Positions 53,048-62,229 of a DNA stretch of 64,000 bases are shown here, piece after piece. The stretch is taken from the NCBI GenBank assembly GCA_029560875.1, contig JAKQKB010000055.1:62001-126000 (forward strand). Reading direction: 5' to 3'. The notes below the pieces were generated by a model. It searched no databases, was not told the DNA's origin, and saw nothing but the letters and a program-made list of their open reading frames with translations. This DNA is from Bacteroidota bacterium (GTDB lineage Bacteria; Bacteroidota; Bacteroidia; Bacteroidales; Tenuifilaceae). The number at the start of each line of letters is the position of its first letter. Within the stretch, counting starts at the first letter, position 1. Both the position numbers and the translations under genes were made by a program.

Positions 53048-54079
53048 ATGGCTATGAAAAAACTTCTACTACTTGCTTTTGTAGCAATATCTATTTTTGC
53101 GCAAGCACAAACCAAACTTACAAACGAAACCCACGGTTTTATCCCCAATGAGCGAAACCCTATGGTGCTTACAAACTACGTTGAGCCAGGAAACTTTGGC
53201 AAAAATGTTATTTGGGATTTTGCCAACCTGCAGGTAACCAACACTTTTGAGGGTTTAATCCTGGACACATACCTTTCGAAATGCTGTAATTTATTCTCTA
53301 AAGGCAACACTGTGCTTGAGGAATTTGGAAACTTCTTTGTATTCGAAACCTCAGCAAACAGGCTGGAACAGCATGGATTTCTCTCCTCAACAGGAAGTAC
53401 TAAAATAGTATATACAAAACCTTTTGTTAAAATGCAGTATCCGTTCACGTACGGAAGTTGTTTTGAGGGAAATTTTGAGGCCGACTATATTATAAATGGA
53501 CAGAAAACAGGAAAACTCATTGGTACATACAAAGTAGAAGGCGATGCAAAAGGAAAACTAAAACTTCCCAATGGCAAAGAACTAAGCAATGTGCTTAGGG
53601 TAAAAGAGGTAAAATCGTCGAAACAAATTATTAATGAAACCACCACCAATATTGAAGATATTACCTACCGTTGGTATGTTGAAAACCACAGATTCCCGGT
53701 TCTTGTGCTCATAAAAAGCACATACAACTATAACGGAACACCTTCTGTAACTACAAAGGCTGCGTTTAACAGCAATATTATTAGCACAACACCAAATATT
53801 GATTTGCAGAAAGACGATTTAAAAATCGACATATACCCGAACCCATACCAAGGCAGAGTTACAATAGCATATAATCTGGAAAATACTGCAAATGTTAACA
53901 TATCAGTTTTCGATTTGACAGGAAAGTTGGTTAACGTTGTAACCAATGGAACTGAAAGTGTGGGGCAAAAGCAGCATTACTTTTCGGCTGTGGAGTTGGG
54001 AATGTCTGCGGGTGCATATATAGTTAAATTACGAATAGATAATAAAGAAATATCGAGGAAAATACTTGAGATAAAGTAA
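53048..54079 (+). CDS. Secreted protein with type IX (type A) sorting domain
   Basis: 343 residues. Signal peptide ending AQAQ. The central region (about 25-240) is beta-rich with two adjacent Cys and no family I can name. The last 85 residues are a type A C-terminal sorting domain: IYPNPYQGRVTIAYNLE, VNISVFDLTGKLV, then GAYIVKLRIDNKEISRKILEIK. Such domains deliver cargo through the type IX secretion system to the cell surface. This indicates that a type IX system operates in the organism. A second ATG lies at 53054. Confidence 0.85.
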   Translation: MAMKKLLLLAFVAISIFAQAQTKLTNETHGFIPNERNPMVLTNYVEPGNFGKNVIWDFANLQVTNTFEGLILDTYLSKCCNLFSKGNTVLEEFGNFFVFETSANRLEQHGFLSSTGSTKIVYTKPFVKMQYPFTYGSCFEGNFEADYIINGQKTGKLIGTYKVEGDAKGKLKLPNGKELSNVLRVKEVKSSKQIINETTTNIEDITYRWYVENHRFPVLVLIKSTYNYNGTPSVTTKAAFNSNIISTTPNIDLQKDDLKIDIYPNPYQGRVTIAYNLENTANVNISVFDLTGKLVNVVTNGTESVGQKQHYFSAVELGMSAGAYIVKLRIDNKEISRKILEIK

Positions 54080-54098
54080 ACACATAGTCACTCCTATA

Positions 54099-54131
54099 AA
54101 AAAATCCCGACTGAAAAAATCGGGATTTTTT
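54099..54131. terminator. Bidirectional terminator
   Basis: AAAAAATCCCGA (54099-54110) and TCGGGATTTTTT (54120-54131) with a 9-base loop, between convergent genes. Confidence 0.9.
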
Positions 54132-54143
54132 ATCAGTCAGAAA

Positions 54144-55214
54144 CTATTTCCAATCCTTATCAAATGACACATATAATTTAAATGATACCCCGTGGTTAAA
54201 AAATGCGTGAACCAAGTCTATTCCTAAATCTTTATCGGTATCGGCAGCGCCTCCAAACGGAATCATTGCTGCACCTTCGAAATCGTAACCTAGAGCAAAA
54301 ATATAAGCAGCCATTCCTTTTCGGATGTAATACCTAAACCCTACCGATAACGAGTAGTGTACCATAACATTAAACAACTCGTCGGTAACAGCCTTTTTAT
54401 CAGGGTTGAGCGCTTCGGCCATTCTTATTCCATAGTTCGATAAGCGTCCTGGGCCAAATCCAAGTTTATCTTGGGTTGAGGCAAACATGGCAAAGCGCAT
54501 AGCCTCGCGTCCTGGAATTATTCCGTAGCGGCCGCCTGTTAGGCATAGATACCTTAACAAATCGAAACCCGCTTGAATATTGTACGATTGAACTTTGTAG
54601 AGAGTATCGTAGGCTGGAACTCCAAATTTTTGATTTTCTCTACCTCCTTTAGTAACTAATGTCTTTAACTGAACAGGATAACCCATTGAAGTGTATCCGA
54701 CACCCCAATAAAACCCCATTTGATTTTCTCCAGGAACAACCACCCATTTCCCATCAACATAGCGCTTCTTATTAAACATTCGAATAATGTCAATGTTGAA
54801 GAATTTATTCGAAAAGTTCCGAGATGCGTAAAAGCCTTCAGGTAGCGTACCTGACCATTCAAGATTCCCTGAAATTTTTGATGTTTGTAACCTAAGCATC
54901 ATATTTTTATAGCCCAAATAACCACCCCATCGATAAATCTTCCCAATAATGTTATTCTCCATTTGAGCAGAAACACCCATCCTAACTCCAATTTTTTGAA
55001 TGCCAAAATTTCCCTCATAGGAAGTCATACTGGATAAATTGAATTTTAACTTCAGAGGGTTCCCTAGAGTTTTTCCGTCCAAAAAACTAATTTTCCAATT
55101 CAAACTAGGAACATACGAGATTCCAACATAGGCGGGTAGTGTGTCCTTTTCAGTGGCAATTGCACTGTTCCATATTGAAACAAAAAATAGGATTACAAAT
55201 ATTCTTCTATGCAT
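54144..55214 (-). CDS. Secreted/outer-membrane protein, unknown function
   Basis: 356 residues with an N-terminal signal peptide (FVILFFVSIWNSAIA). Tyr/Gly-rich alternating strands (VGISYVPSLNWKISF, GFYWGVGYTSMG, LSVGFRYYIRKG) point to a beta-barrel of about 14 strands with a final strand near HGVSFKLYVSF, typical of outer-membrane proteins. No family could be named. It is transcribed toward the terminator shared with the type IX cargo gene and has a 304-base gap upstream of it. Confidence 0.6.
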   Translation of the reverse strand: MHRRIFVILFFVSIWNSAIATEKDTLPAYVGISYVPSLNWKISFLDGKTLGNPLKLKFNLSSMTSYEGNFGIQKIGVRMGVSAQMENNIIGKIYRWGGYLGYKNMMLRLQTSKISGNLEWSGTLPEGFYASRNFSNKFFNIDIIRMFNKKRYVDGKWVVVPGENQMGFYWGVGYTSMGYPVQLKTLVTKGGRENQKFGVPAYDTLYKVQSYNIQAGFDLLRYLCLTGGRYGIIPGREAMRFAMFASTQDKLGFGPGRLSNYGIRMAEALNPDKKAVTDELFNVMVHYSLSVGFRYYIRKGMAAYIFALGYDFEGAAMIPFGGAADTDKDLGIDLVHAFFNHGVSFKLYVSFDKDWK

Positions 55215-55518
55215 ACAATTTATTTTTGGTTGGTTAATGTAAATGTATGGCCATTTAGAATTGCAGTCAATAATATCTATTTCGTTTTTTTGGTGTTTTT
55301 ATGAGTGTTGTTTTCTGTCTGTCAGCAACAGTTATTTTGTTGACGAAAAGTTATTTATGAATGTTTTAATAGTTATCAACAATGCTCGTTTTGAAATTTT
55401 GGTTTTGCTACCTTCGCAAGTAATAGTTTAAAAAAAATCAAACTTTTAAATACTTGTAATTCAGCCCTCAGCTATTTTGTTTCAGAAAATCTGATGTCTG
55501 ATATCTTGAGTTTATACA
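55215..55518. other. 304-base gap before dnaE, no gene accepted
   Basis: A 62-codon frame (55243-55431, plus) is present, but it lacks a signal, a ribosome site and coding bias, and covers the dnaE promoter area. The sequence is AT-rich with T runs. A candidate dnaE -7 box lies near its right end. Confidence 0.5.
55409..55416 (+). promoter_or_regulatory. Candidate -7 box of dnaE
   Basis: TACCTTCG (one mismatch to TAnnTTTG) with TTTTG 15 bases upstream (55389-55393). Leader to dnaE about 100 bases. Confidence 0.35.
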
Positions 55519-58500
55519 ATGGGAAAATTTGTACATCTACATGTTCACACGCAATACTCCATTCTCGATGGAGCATCGAGCATTAAGGGCTTGATTGATA
55601 GAGCTAGAGAGTTGGGCATGCCTGGGGTTGCCGTTACTGACCATGGCAATATGTTTGGCGTAAAGGAGTTTATCAATACTGCCAACAAGATTAATGGTTC
55701 GGTTAACGATGAAATTAAAAAGATTAAGTGTGATATAGAGAACCTTTACGCTGAAAAGGAGAAAATTGAGGATTTCGATTCACAGTTAAATATACTAAAA
55801 TCCAAAATTGCAGAACAGGAGGCAAAACTTTTCAAACCAATTATTGGATGTGAGGTTTATGTTGCTAAGAAGACTAGGTTCGACAGAACCGATAAGGAGG
55901 ACAGAGGAAATCATCACCTTATACTGCTTGCCAAGAACAAGGAGGGATACCACAACCTTGTTAAGCTTGTAAGTTACGGTTTTACCGAGGGTTTTTACTA
56001 CAAACCCAGAATTGATAAGGAGTTACTACGCAAACATAGTGCGGGATTAATTGTATCGAGCGCATGCTTGGGTGGTGAAATACCTCAGGCCATTATGAAT
56101 GGCGATATGGCTGCGGCGGAACAGATTGCCTTGGAGTTCAAGGAAATTTTTGGCGATGATTACTACCTTGAGTTGATGCTCCACAAATCGGGCGATTTTA
56201 AGATTGACGAGGATGTCTACGAAAATCAACTAAAGGTAAACAAGGCAATAATTGAGCTATCAAAGAAAACGGGCATCAAGTGCATTGCAACTAACGACGT
56301 GCACTTTGTGCTTGCCGAGGATGCTCAGGCTCACGATAGGTTAATCTGCTTAAATACGGGCAAGGATTTAGACGACAAGAACAGAATGCGTTATACTTTT
56401 CAGGAGTACCTGAAGAGTGAGGCTGAGATGCTAGCTAACTTTCCGGATTTCCCCGAGGCAATTTACAACACCGAGGAGATTTTCAACAAGGTGGAGTACT
56501 ACAGTCTAAGCAGTAAGCCTATTATGCCTTACTTCCCTTTGCCCGATGGATTTACCGACGATAACGACTACTTAAGATACTTATCCTACGAAGGTGCAAA
56601 GCAACGCTGGGGTGAGGAACTTCCCGATAATGTAAAAGAACGCTTGGATTTCGAACTCGAGGTTGTGGCTAGGATGGGTTATCCTGGCTACTTCCTAATT
56701 GTTTGGGACTTTATTCGTGCTGCAAGGGAGATGGGCGTTTCCGTTGGTCCAGGACGTGGTTCTGCAGCAGGCTCAGCAGTTGCATACTCCTTAAGGATTA
56801 CAGATATCGACCCGGTGAAGTACGACTTGCTGTTTGAGCGTTTCCTGAACCCTGAGCGTGTATCGATGCCCGATATCGATATCGACTTTGATGAAGATGG
56901 TCGCGAGGATGTTTTAAAGTACGTCGTGGATAAGTACGGTGCTAAGCGTGTTGCGCATATTGTAACTTTTGGAACTATGGCAGCTCGCTCATCAATTAAG
57001 GATGTTGCCCGCGTACAAAAGTTGGAATTATCCACTGCCGATAGGTTAGCAAAACTTGTTCCCGAAAAACCCGGAACAACCCTGAAGGATGCCTTTAAAG
57101 AAGTTCCGGAACTTGATAAGGAGCGAAAATCGACAAATGAGTTAGTTCGCTCAACTTTGGAGTATGCCCAAGTACTGGAGGGAACAGTAAGGCAAACAGG
57201 AGTTCACGCCTGTGGTATTATTATTGGTCGCGACGATTTGGAGGAGTACGTTCCTTTATCGACAAACAAGGAAACATCGCTATTTGTTACGCAGTACGAA
57301 GGTTCTCACGTTGAGGATATTGGATTACTGAAGATGGACTTCCTTGGGTTGAAAACGCTTTCAATTATAAAGGATGCATTGCAGTTGGTTAAAGAATCGA
57401 CCGGAAAAGACCTTGATATTGATAAAATTCCGCTGAACGACCCCAAAACGTTCGAGTTGTTTTCAAAAGGCGAAACCACCGCAATATTCCAGTTCGAGTC
57501 GCCCGGGATGAAAAAGCATATGCGAGCCTTGGAACCCAACCGCTTTGAGGACTTAATCGCCATGAACGCGCTTTACCGTCCGGGTCCTATGGAGTACATT
57601 CCAAGTTTCATTAACCGTAAACACGGACGCGAAAAGATTGAGTACGACATTGCCGATATGGAGGAGTACTTGAAGGATACCTATGGTATTACGGTATACC
57701 AGGAGCAGGTGATGTTATTATCGCAGAAATTGGCTGGTTTTACCAAAGGACAAGCCGATGCGCTGCGTAAAGCGATGGGTAAGAAACTCCGCAAGGTAAT
57801 GGACGAACTTAAGGAGAAATTTATTGAGGGCTGTTCAAAGAACGGACACGATAAGGCCAAAGTGGAAAAGGTTTGGACAGACTGGGAGGCCTTTGCGGAA
57901 TACGCTTTCAACAAATCGCACTCAACTTGCTATGCTTACGTTGCTTATCAAACTGCATATATAAAAGCACACTACCCTAGCCAGTTTATGGCTGCTGTGC
58001 TAAGCCGAAACCTATCGGACATAAAGAAAATCACAATCTTTATGGACGAATGCCGTCGCATGGGCATTCAGGTACTAGGCCCCGATGTTAACGAGAGTCA
58101 TTACAAATTCTCGGTTATGCCCAATGGCGATATCCGCTTTGGATTAGGCGCAATTAAAGGGATGGGCGAGAATGCTGTGGCTAACATCATCGAAACCCGA
58201 AAAAATGGCGGTAAATTCAAGGATATCTACGACTTTATGGAGCGCGTAAACCTTCAAACTGTCAATAAGAAAAACTTGGAGGTACTTGTGGTTTCAGGTG
58301 CTTTTGAAAACTTGAGTCCAGTTAGCCGGAGCACATATCTTACACCAGACCCTAGAGGTGGTACTTACCTCGAAACCTTGATGCGTTGGGGTGTAAAGGC
58401 TCAAACCGAGAAGCAGAGTAGCCAGATGTCGCTTTTTGGAACAAGTGGTGATTTTGAAATGCCAAAACCCGAAATTCCAAAGGTTGAGGAATGGCCAACT

Positions 58501-59145
58501 ATAGAGTTGCTGAACCGCGAGAAGGATGTTATTGGGATTTACCTTTCGGCACATCCGTTGGATGAGTTTAGGTTTGAGATTGAGAACCTGTGCAACGTTA
58601 CGCTGGCCGACCTTAAAAACATGGAGCAGTACAAGGATCGTGACGTAACTATAGCAGGAATGATTATTGCTGCAAAAATTGACACTACCAAAAACGGAAA
58701 ACCTTACGGCCGACTTACGCTTGAGGATTACTCCGATACAATGGAGATAATGCTTTTCGGAAAAGATTTTGAAACATTCCGCAACTTTTGCTATACTGGC
58801 TATATGGTTATGATTAAAGGAAAAGTTCAGCCCAAAGCATTTAGGCCTGAGGAACTTGAACTCAAAATCAGAACTATTACGATGCTTTACGAGGTTAGGG
58901 AGCAGCAAATTAAGGGAATTACAATAACCTTACCGCTAACCGAAGTGAACGATATTCTGATTGATGACTTTATCAAACTATCATCGAAAGACAAAGCCAA
59001 AGTTTTGCTAAAATTTAAAATTGTTGACCCAGAGAATAGAGTCTCTGTCGATTTATTCTCTCGCTCTTTTAAAGTAAATATAACAAATGAGTTTGTTAAT
59101 TTCTTAAAGGATAACGAAATGGATTTTAAATTATCGGCCGATTAA
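55519..59145 (+). CDS. dnaE: DNA polymerase III alpha subunit
   Basis: 1208 residues, replicative polymerase of the C family. PHP domain with metal ligands intact (HLHVH at 6-10, DHGN at 41-44, CEVYVA near 111, ACLGG, NDVHF), unlike E. coli, so PHP may be a working exonuclease. Residues about 59-104 are a charged coiled-coil insert inside the PHP domain. Palm Asp residues in PDIDIDFDED (about 450-459), finger and thumb blocks, helix-hairpin-helix and OB-fold (VTIAGMIIA) at the C-terminus are present. No truncation. trxA follows 68 bases later. Confidence 0.96.
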   Translation: MGKFVHLHVHTQYSILDGASSIKGLIDRARELGMPGVAVTDHGNMFGVKEFINTANKINGSVNDEIKKIKCDIENLYAEKEKIEDFDSQLNILKSKIAEQEAKLFKPIIGCEVYVAKKTRFDRTDKEDRGNHHLILLAKNKEGYHNLVKLVSYGFTEGFYYKPRIDKELLRKHSAGLIVSSACLGGEIPQAIMNGDMAAAEQIALEFKEIFGDDYYLELMLHKSGDFKIDEDVYENQLKVNKAIIELSKKTGIKCIATNDVHFVLAEDAQAHDRLICLNTGKDLDDKNRMRYTFQEYLKSEAEMLANFPDFPEAIYNTEEIFNKVEYYSLSSKPIMPYFPLPDGFTDDNDYLRYLSYEGAKQRWGEELPDNVKERLDFELEVVARMGYPGYFLIVWDFIRAAREMGVSVGPGRGSAAGSAVAYSLRITDIDPVKYDLLFERFLNPERVSMPDIDIDFDEDGREDVLKYVVDKYGAKRVAHIVTFGTMAARSSIKDVARVQKLELSTADRLAKLVPEKPGTTLKDAFKEVPELDKERKSTNELVRSTLEYAQVLEGTVRQTGVHACGIIIGRDDLEEYVPLSTNKETSLFVTQYEGSHVEDIGLLKMDFLGLKTLSIIKDALQLVKESTGKDLDIDKIPLNDPKTFELFSKGETTAIFQFESPGMKKHMRALEPNRFEDLIAMNALYRPGPMEYIPSFINRKHGREKIEYDIADMEEYLKDTYGITVYQEQVMLLSQKLAGFTKGQADALRKAMGKKLRKVMDELKEKFIEGCSKNGHDKAKVEKVWTDWEAFAEYAFNKSHSTCYAYVAYQTAYIKAHYPSQFMAAVLSRNLSDIKKITIFMDECRRMGIQVLGPDVNESHYKFSVMPNGDIRFGLGAIKGMGENAVANIIETRKNGGKFKDIYDFMERVNLQTVNKKNLEVLVVSGAFENLSPVSRSTYLTPDPRGGTYLETLMRWGVKAQTEKQSSQMSLFGTSGDFEMPKPEIPKVEEWPTIELLNREKDVIGIYLSAHPLDEFRFEIENLCNVTLADLKNMEQYKDRDVTIAGMIIAAKIDTTKNGKPYGRLTLEDYSDTMEIMLFGKDFETFRNFCYTGYMVMIKGKVQPKAFRPEELELKIRTITMLYEVREQQIKGITITLPLTEVNDILIDDFIKLSSKDKAKVLLKFKIVDPENRVSVDLFSRSFKVNITNEFVNFLKDNEMDFKLSAD

Positions 59146-59148
59146 ACT

Positions 59149-59175
59149 TTTGAATTTCTTTTTCGTTTATTTTTG
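59149..59175 (+). promoter_or_regulatory. Promoter of trxA
   Basis: TTTG at 59149-59152 (right after the dnaE stop) and TATTTTTG at 59168-59175 (full -7 match), spaced 15 bases. Confidence 0.5.
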
Positions 59176-59213
59176 TAATTTTAGAAGTCGAAAATTTTAA
59201 AACAACATTAGAT

Positions 59214-59531
59214 ATGGCACTACAAGTAACAGATTCAAATTTTGATGAGTTAGTACTAAACTCAGGAAAACCAGCATTGGTTGATTTTTGGGCAGAATGG
59301 TGTGGCCCTTGCAGAATGATTGCTCCTTACGTTGAGCAAATTGCCGAGGAATATAAAGACAAAGCTGTTGTGGCAAAGGTTGATGTTGACAGTTGCCCAG
59401 GTATTGCTGCACGTTATGGAATCAGGAACATTCCTACAATCCTTTTCTTTAAAGGTGGTGAACAAGTTGACAAACAGGTTGGCGCAGTTCCAAAAAGCAA
59501 CTTGGTGGCTAAACTAGAGGCGTTACTATAA
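59214..59531 (+). CDS. trxA: Thioredoxin
   Basis: 105 residues, the usual length. Redox site WCGPC with Cys30 and Cys33, VDFWAEWC, KVDVDSCPGIAARYGIRNIPTIL with the cis-Pro, and the C-terminal GAVPKSNL are all standard. Reduces disulfides in cytoplasmic proteins such as ribonucleotide reductase. Follows dnaE in the same direction but has its own promoter and terminator. Confidence 0.96.
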   Translation: MALQVTDSNFDELVLNSGKPALVDFWAEWCGPCRMIAPYVEQIAEEYKDKAVVAKVDVDSCPGIAARYGIRNIPTILFFKGGEQVDKQVGAVPKSNLVAKLEALL

Positions 59532-59551
59532 TTTTAAGCAATTATATTTGG

Positions 59552-59576
59552 GGTCGGGTTTCCCCCGACCTTTTTT
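59552..59576 (+). terminator. Terminator of trxA
   Basis: GGTCGGG pairs with CCCGACC over a 5-base loop, followed by T6. Confidence 0.93.
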
Positions 59577-59602
59577 ATTTTATCTATCTAAAGTTTTTTA
59601 CT

Positions 59603-60178
59603 ATGAAAGTTTGCGTTTACTGTGCATCGAGCAACAAGGTTGATGAGAAATACTTTAAAGCCACCGAGATTTTGGCCAAAAACTTAGCCAAGAATGGAAT
59701 TACTTCCGTTTACGGAGGAGGCTCAAATGGATTGATGGGATGTCTTGCCGATACAGCGCTACATGAGGGAGGAAAAGTGATTGGCATTCTTCCTCACTTT
59801 ATGGACAAGGTGGAGTGGGGTCATAAAAACCTTACAGAGCTTATCCTTGTTAAGGATATGCACGAACGCAAACGCCTTTTAATTGAAGGCGTGGATGCTG
59901 TGGTGGCGCTTCCTGGCGGTTGTGGAACCTTGGAGGAATTGATGGAGGTTATCACGCTAAAACGACTTGGCAAATTCACCAAGCCAATAATAATTCTTAA
60001 TACCGATGGGTTTTACAATCACTTAAAAGCACTTCTGGATAAAATGGTTGAGGAGCGCTTTATGCGTACAGAGCATAACGATATTTGGACTTTTGTAGAT
60101 AAACCCGAAGATATTATTCCTGCAATACACTCTGCTCCAAAGTGGGATAGCGATGCAATAAACTTTGCTGCAGTATAA
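59603..60178 (+). CDS. LOG-family nucleotide phosphoribohydrolase
   Basis: 191 residues. The LOG/TIGR00730 signature PGGCGTLEE (about 103-111) plus YGGGSNGLMG (about 38-47) and the HERKRLLIE helix are present. These enzymes release the base from nucleoside 5'-monophosphates such as cytokinin ribotides or AMP; many were misnamed lysine decarboxylases. The physiological substrate in Bacteroidota is not known. Cytoplasmic. Closed by a long hairpin terminator. Confidence 0.9.
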   Translation: MKVCVYCASSNKVDEKYFKATEILAKNLAKNGITSVYGGGSNGLMGCLADTALHEGGKVIGILPHFMDKVEWGHKNLTELILVKDMHERKRLLIEGVDAVVALPGGCGTLEELMEVITLKRLGKFTKPIIILNTDGFYNHLKALLDKMVEERFMRTEHNDIWTFVDKPEDIIPAIHSAPKWDSDAINFAAV

Positions 60179-60185
60179 CAATAAG

Positions 60186-60224
60186 ATAACCCCTACAGGT
60201 GCTGAAACTTCTTGTAGGGGTTAT
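60186..60224. terminator. Hairpin terminator after the LOG gene
   Basis: ATAACCCCTACA (60186-60197) and TGTAGGGGTTAT (60213-60224), a 12-bp perfect stem with a 15-base loop. It separates the LOG gene from convergent punA. Confidence 0.8.
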
Positions 60225-60270
60225 TAGACAATAAAGTCAGAATGTTTTAGACTATTCAAATAGTCTTTAT

Positions 60271-61080
60271 TTAAAGTTTAGTAAGCATTTGTTTCATTAT
60301 GAGTGTCATTTTCTGCTCAGCCATTGCGCCAACCTTTTGCACCTCCTCGTGAGATACTTCTACAATTTTACCCGGAACGCCCAAGTCGGTAATAATTGAT
60401 ATTGCAAACACAGGAATATTCATGTGATGAGCAACAATAACCTCTGGAACGGTTGACATACCAACGGTATCGCCACCAATAATTCTGAAATAAACGTACT
60501 CCTTAGGTGTTTCAAATGTTGGACCAGTTGTTCCAACGTAGCAACCCTGCTGTAGTTTAATTCCGTTTGCAGCAGCAACCTCTTTGGCTAAGGCCATTAA
60601 TGCTGGGTCGTAGGTTTTGTGCATGTCGGGGAAGCGTGGGCCTAACTCGTTGATGTTTGGTCCAATTAGTGGATTTGGCATTAGGTTGATATGGTCGTTT
60701 ATAAGCATTAAATCGCCAATCTCAAAATCAGGATTTACGCCACCACTTGCGTTTGAAACGAATAACTGTTTAATGCCAAGGAACTTCATTACACGAACAG
60801 GGAATGTTACCTGTTTCATATCGTAACCCTCATAAAAATGGAACCGACCCTGCATTGCAACAACCCTTTTGCCGCCAAGTAAGCCAAAAATTAAGCGACC
60901 CGAATGGCCTTCAACAGTTGATACTGGGAAATTAGGAATGTCCCTATAGTTAATAATTTCCTGCTTTTCAATTTCTCTAACTAATCCACCAAGTCCTGTA
61001 CCTAGAATAATTCCAACTTCGGGTGTAATGGTTACCTTTCCTTTGATGTAGGCTACCGTTTGGTTAATTTTGTCCAACAT
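60271..61080 (-). CDS. punA: Purine-nucleoside phosphorylase
   Basis: 269 residues, trimeric PNP type. GIILGTGLGGLV (phosphate-loop), VEGHSGRLIFG, MQGRFHFYEGYDM, FVSNASGGVNPDFEIGDLM, and GTTGPTFETPKEYVYFRIIGGDTVGMSTVPEVIVAHH cover the base- and phosphate-binding residues (split over about 23-215). Cleaves inosine and guanosine with phosphate for purine salvage. It overlaps lpxK upstream by 17 bases, so the two are co-translated despite unrelated roles. Confidence 0.95.
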   Translation of the reverse strand: MLDKINQTVAYIKGKVTITPEVGIILGTGLGGLVREIEKQEIINYRDIPNFPVSTVEGHSGRLIFGLLGGKRVVAMQGRFHFYEGYDMKQVTFPVRVMKFLGIKQLFVSNASGGVNPDFEIGDLMLINDHINLMPNPLIGPNINELGPRFPDMHKTYDPALMALAKEVAAANGIKLQQGCYVGTTGPTFETPKEYVYFRIIGGDTVGMSTVPEVIVAHHMNIPVFAISIITDLGVPGKIVEVSHEEVQKVGAMAEQKMTLIMKQMLTKL

Positions 61081-62104
61081 AGTCTATTATTTGTTTATTA
61101 AATTTTTCAGCGTTATTGTTCAAAAACTTGATTTTAATTGATAGATAAAACAGCCGTTGTTTAAGGTCTGCGCTTAGGTTTAGGCATCTTATTCTTGCTG
61201 CATCCTTTTCGGTTGTTACTACCAAGGTTTCATTTGAACATTTTTCAAAGATAAGTTGAATTTCTTTTTCTGAAAAGTGATGATGGTCAGTGTAGCTTCT
61301 TTTGCCCTCAATTTGGAAGTTTTTTACAAGATAGCTGTAAAATGGCTCTGGATTTGCTATTCCTGCAATGGCGAATACTTTTTGGGAGTTGTTCGGCCTA
61401 ATTTCATTTGATTCATCAGCAAAAATTGGCATAACCTCACCGTACTCGACGGTTGTAAAGTAGGTGTTCTGCTTTGCATTCAATCGCAGTTCGCCACGAA
61501 TTTTGTCCATTTCTTGATTCGACAGGTTCTCTGGACATTTTGTGACAATTATAATATCGGCTCTACGTTTCTCCGAAATGCTATCGCGCAATCTGCCTGC
61601 TGGCAGAAAAAAATCGCGGGTAATTAGGTTGTTGTAATTGGTTAGAAGAAGTGATAGCCCTGGCTTGATATATCGATGTTGAAATGCATCGTCGAGTAGG
61701 AGTACATTCATTTCCGGGAAGTTGTAGGCCAACTCATTTGTTCCATTTACTCTATCCTCATCAACTGCCACTGTTGTGTTAGGATATTTAAGTTTTATTT
61801 GAAGCGGTTCGTCGCCAACTTCATTGGCTGTTGAGGTTGTTTCAGCCAACTTAAAACCTTTGGTTTTGCGTTTGTAACCACGACTCAGTAGTCCGACTTG
61901 ATATTTATTTTGAAGCAATTCGATAAGATACTCGGAGTGTGGCGTTTTTCCAGTTCCTCCAACGGTTATATTTCCAACACAAATTGTCGGAATATCGGGG
62001 CTATACCCTTTTAGTAGGTTTATGTCGAACAAAAAATTTCTGATTTTTACTGGTATCCAGTAAAGCAGTGCAAATGGTAAAAGTAAGTATCTAAGTGTTT
62101 CCAT
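61064..62104 (-). CDS. lpxK: Tetraacyldisaccharide 4'-kinase
   Basis: 346 residues. N-terminal hydrophobic helix (LLLPFALLYWIPVKI) for membrane association, P-loop TVGGTGKTPHSEYL (about 46-59), LLLDDAFQH with the catalytic acid, and FSEKEIQLIF and TEKDAARI near the C-terminus. Phosphorylates the 4' position of the lipid A disaccharide. Start is ATG 62104, which fits the family N-terminus well, but a terminator-like hairpin and U run end 5 bases before it. Confidence 0.93.
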   Translation of the reverse strand: METLRYLLLPFALLYWIPVKIRNFLFDINLLKGYSPDIPTICVGNITVGGTGKTPHSEYLIELLQNKYQVGLLSRGYKRKTKGFKLAETTSTANEVGDEPLQIKLKYPNTTVAVDEDRVNGTNELAYNFPEMNVLLLDDAFQHRYIKPGLSLLLTNYNNLITRDFFLPAGRLRDSISEKRRADIIIVTKCPENLSNQEMDKIRGELRLNAKQNTYFTTVEYGEVMPIFADESNEIRPNNSQKVFAIAGIANPEPFYSYLVKNFQIEGKRSYTDHHHFSEKEIQLIFEKCSNETLVVTTEKDAARIRCLNLSADLKQRLFYLSIKIKFLNNNAEKFNKQIIDYVGQN

Positions 62105-62109
62105 ATTGT

Positions 62110-62142
62110 AAAAAAAATCATCCGAAGGTTTGCTTCGGATGA
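62110..62142 (-). terminator. Terminator-like hairpin between sppA and lpxK
   Basis: On the minus strand TCATCCGAAG, loop CAAAC, CTTCGGATGA, then T8 (62117-62110). It is a textbook intrinsic terminator, yet lpxK begins 5 bases later, so it may be an attenuator or the real 3' end of sppA. Confidence 0.8.
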
Positions 62143-62173
62143 CAAAGTAACAAAAAATACTTTAATTATTTGA

Positions 62174-62229
62174 GTGACTAGTGATTAATGACACTGTCAC
62201 CAATCACCCGTCACCTGTCACTAATTAGT
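62174..62229. repeat. Heptamer-periodic repeat at the end of sppA
   Basis: Eight consecutive 7-base units: GTGACTA GTGATTA ATGACAC, then TGTCACC AATCACC CGTCACC TGTCACT AATTAGT. The first three are in inverted orientation to the later ones, giving an imperfect palindrome. The last units include the sppA stop codon. Confidence 0.7.

Noticed and set aside
55243..55431. 62-codon open frame upstream of dnaE
   Set aside because: No ribosome site, signal or family, with odd Cys/Phe-rich composition. It overlaps the probable dnaE promoter area.
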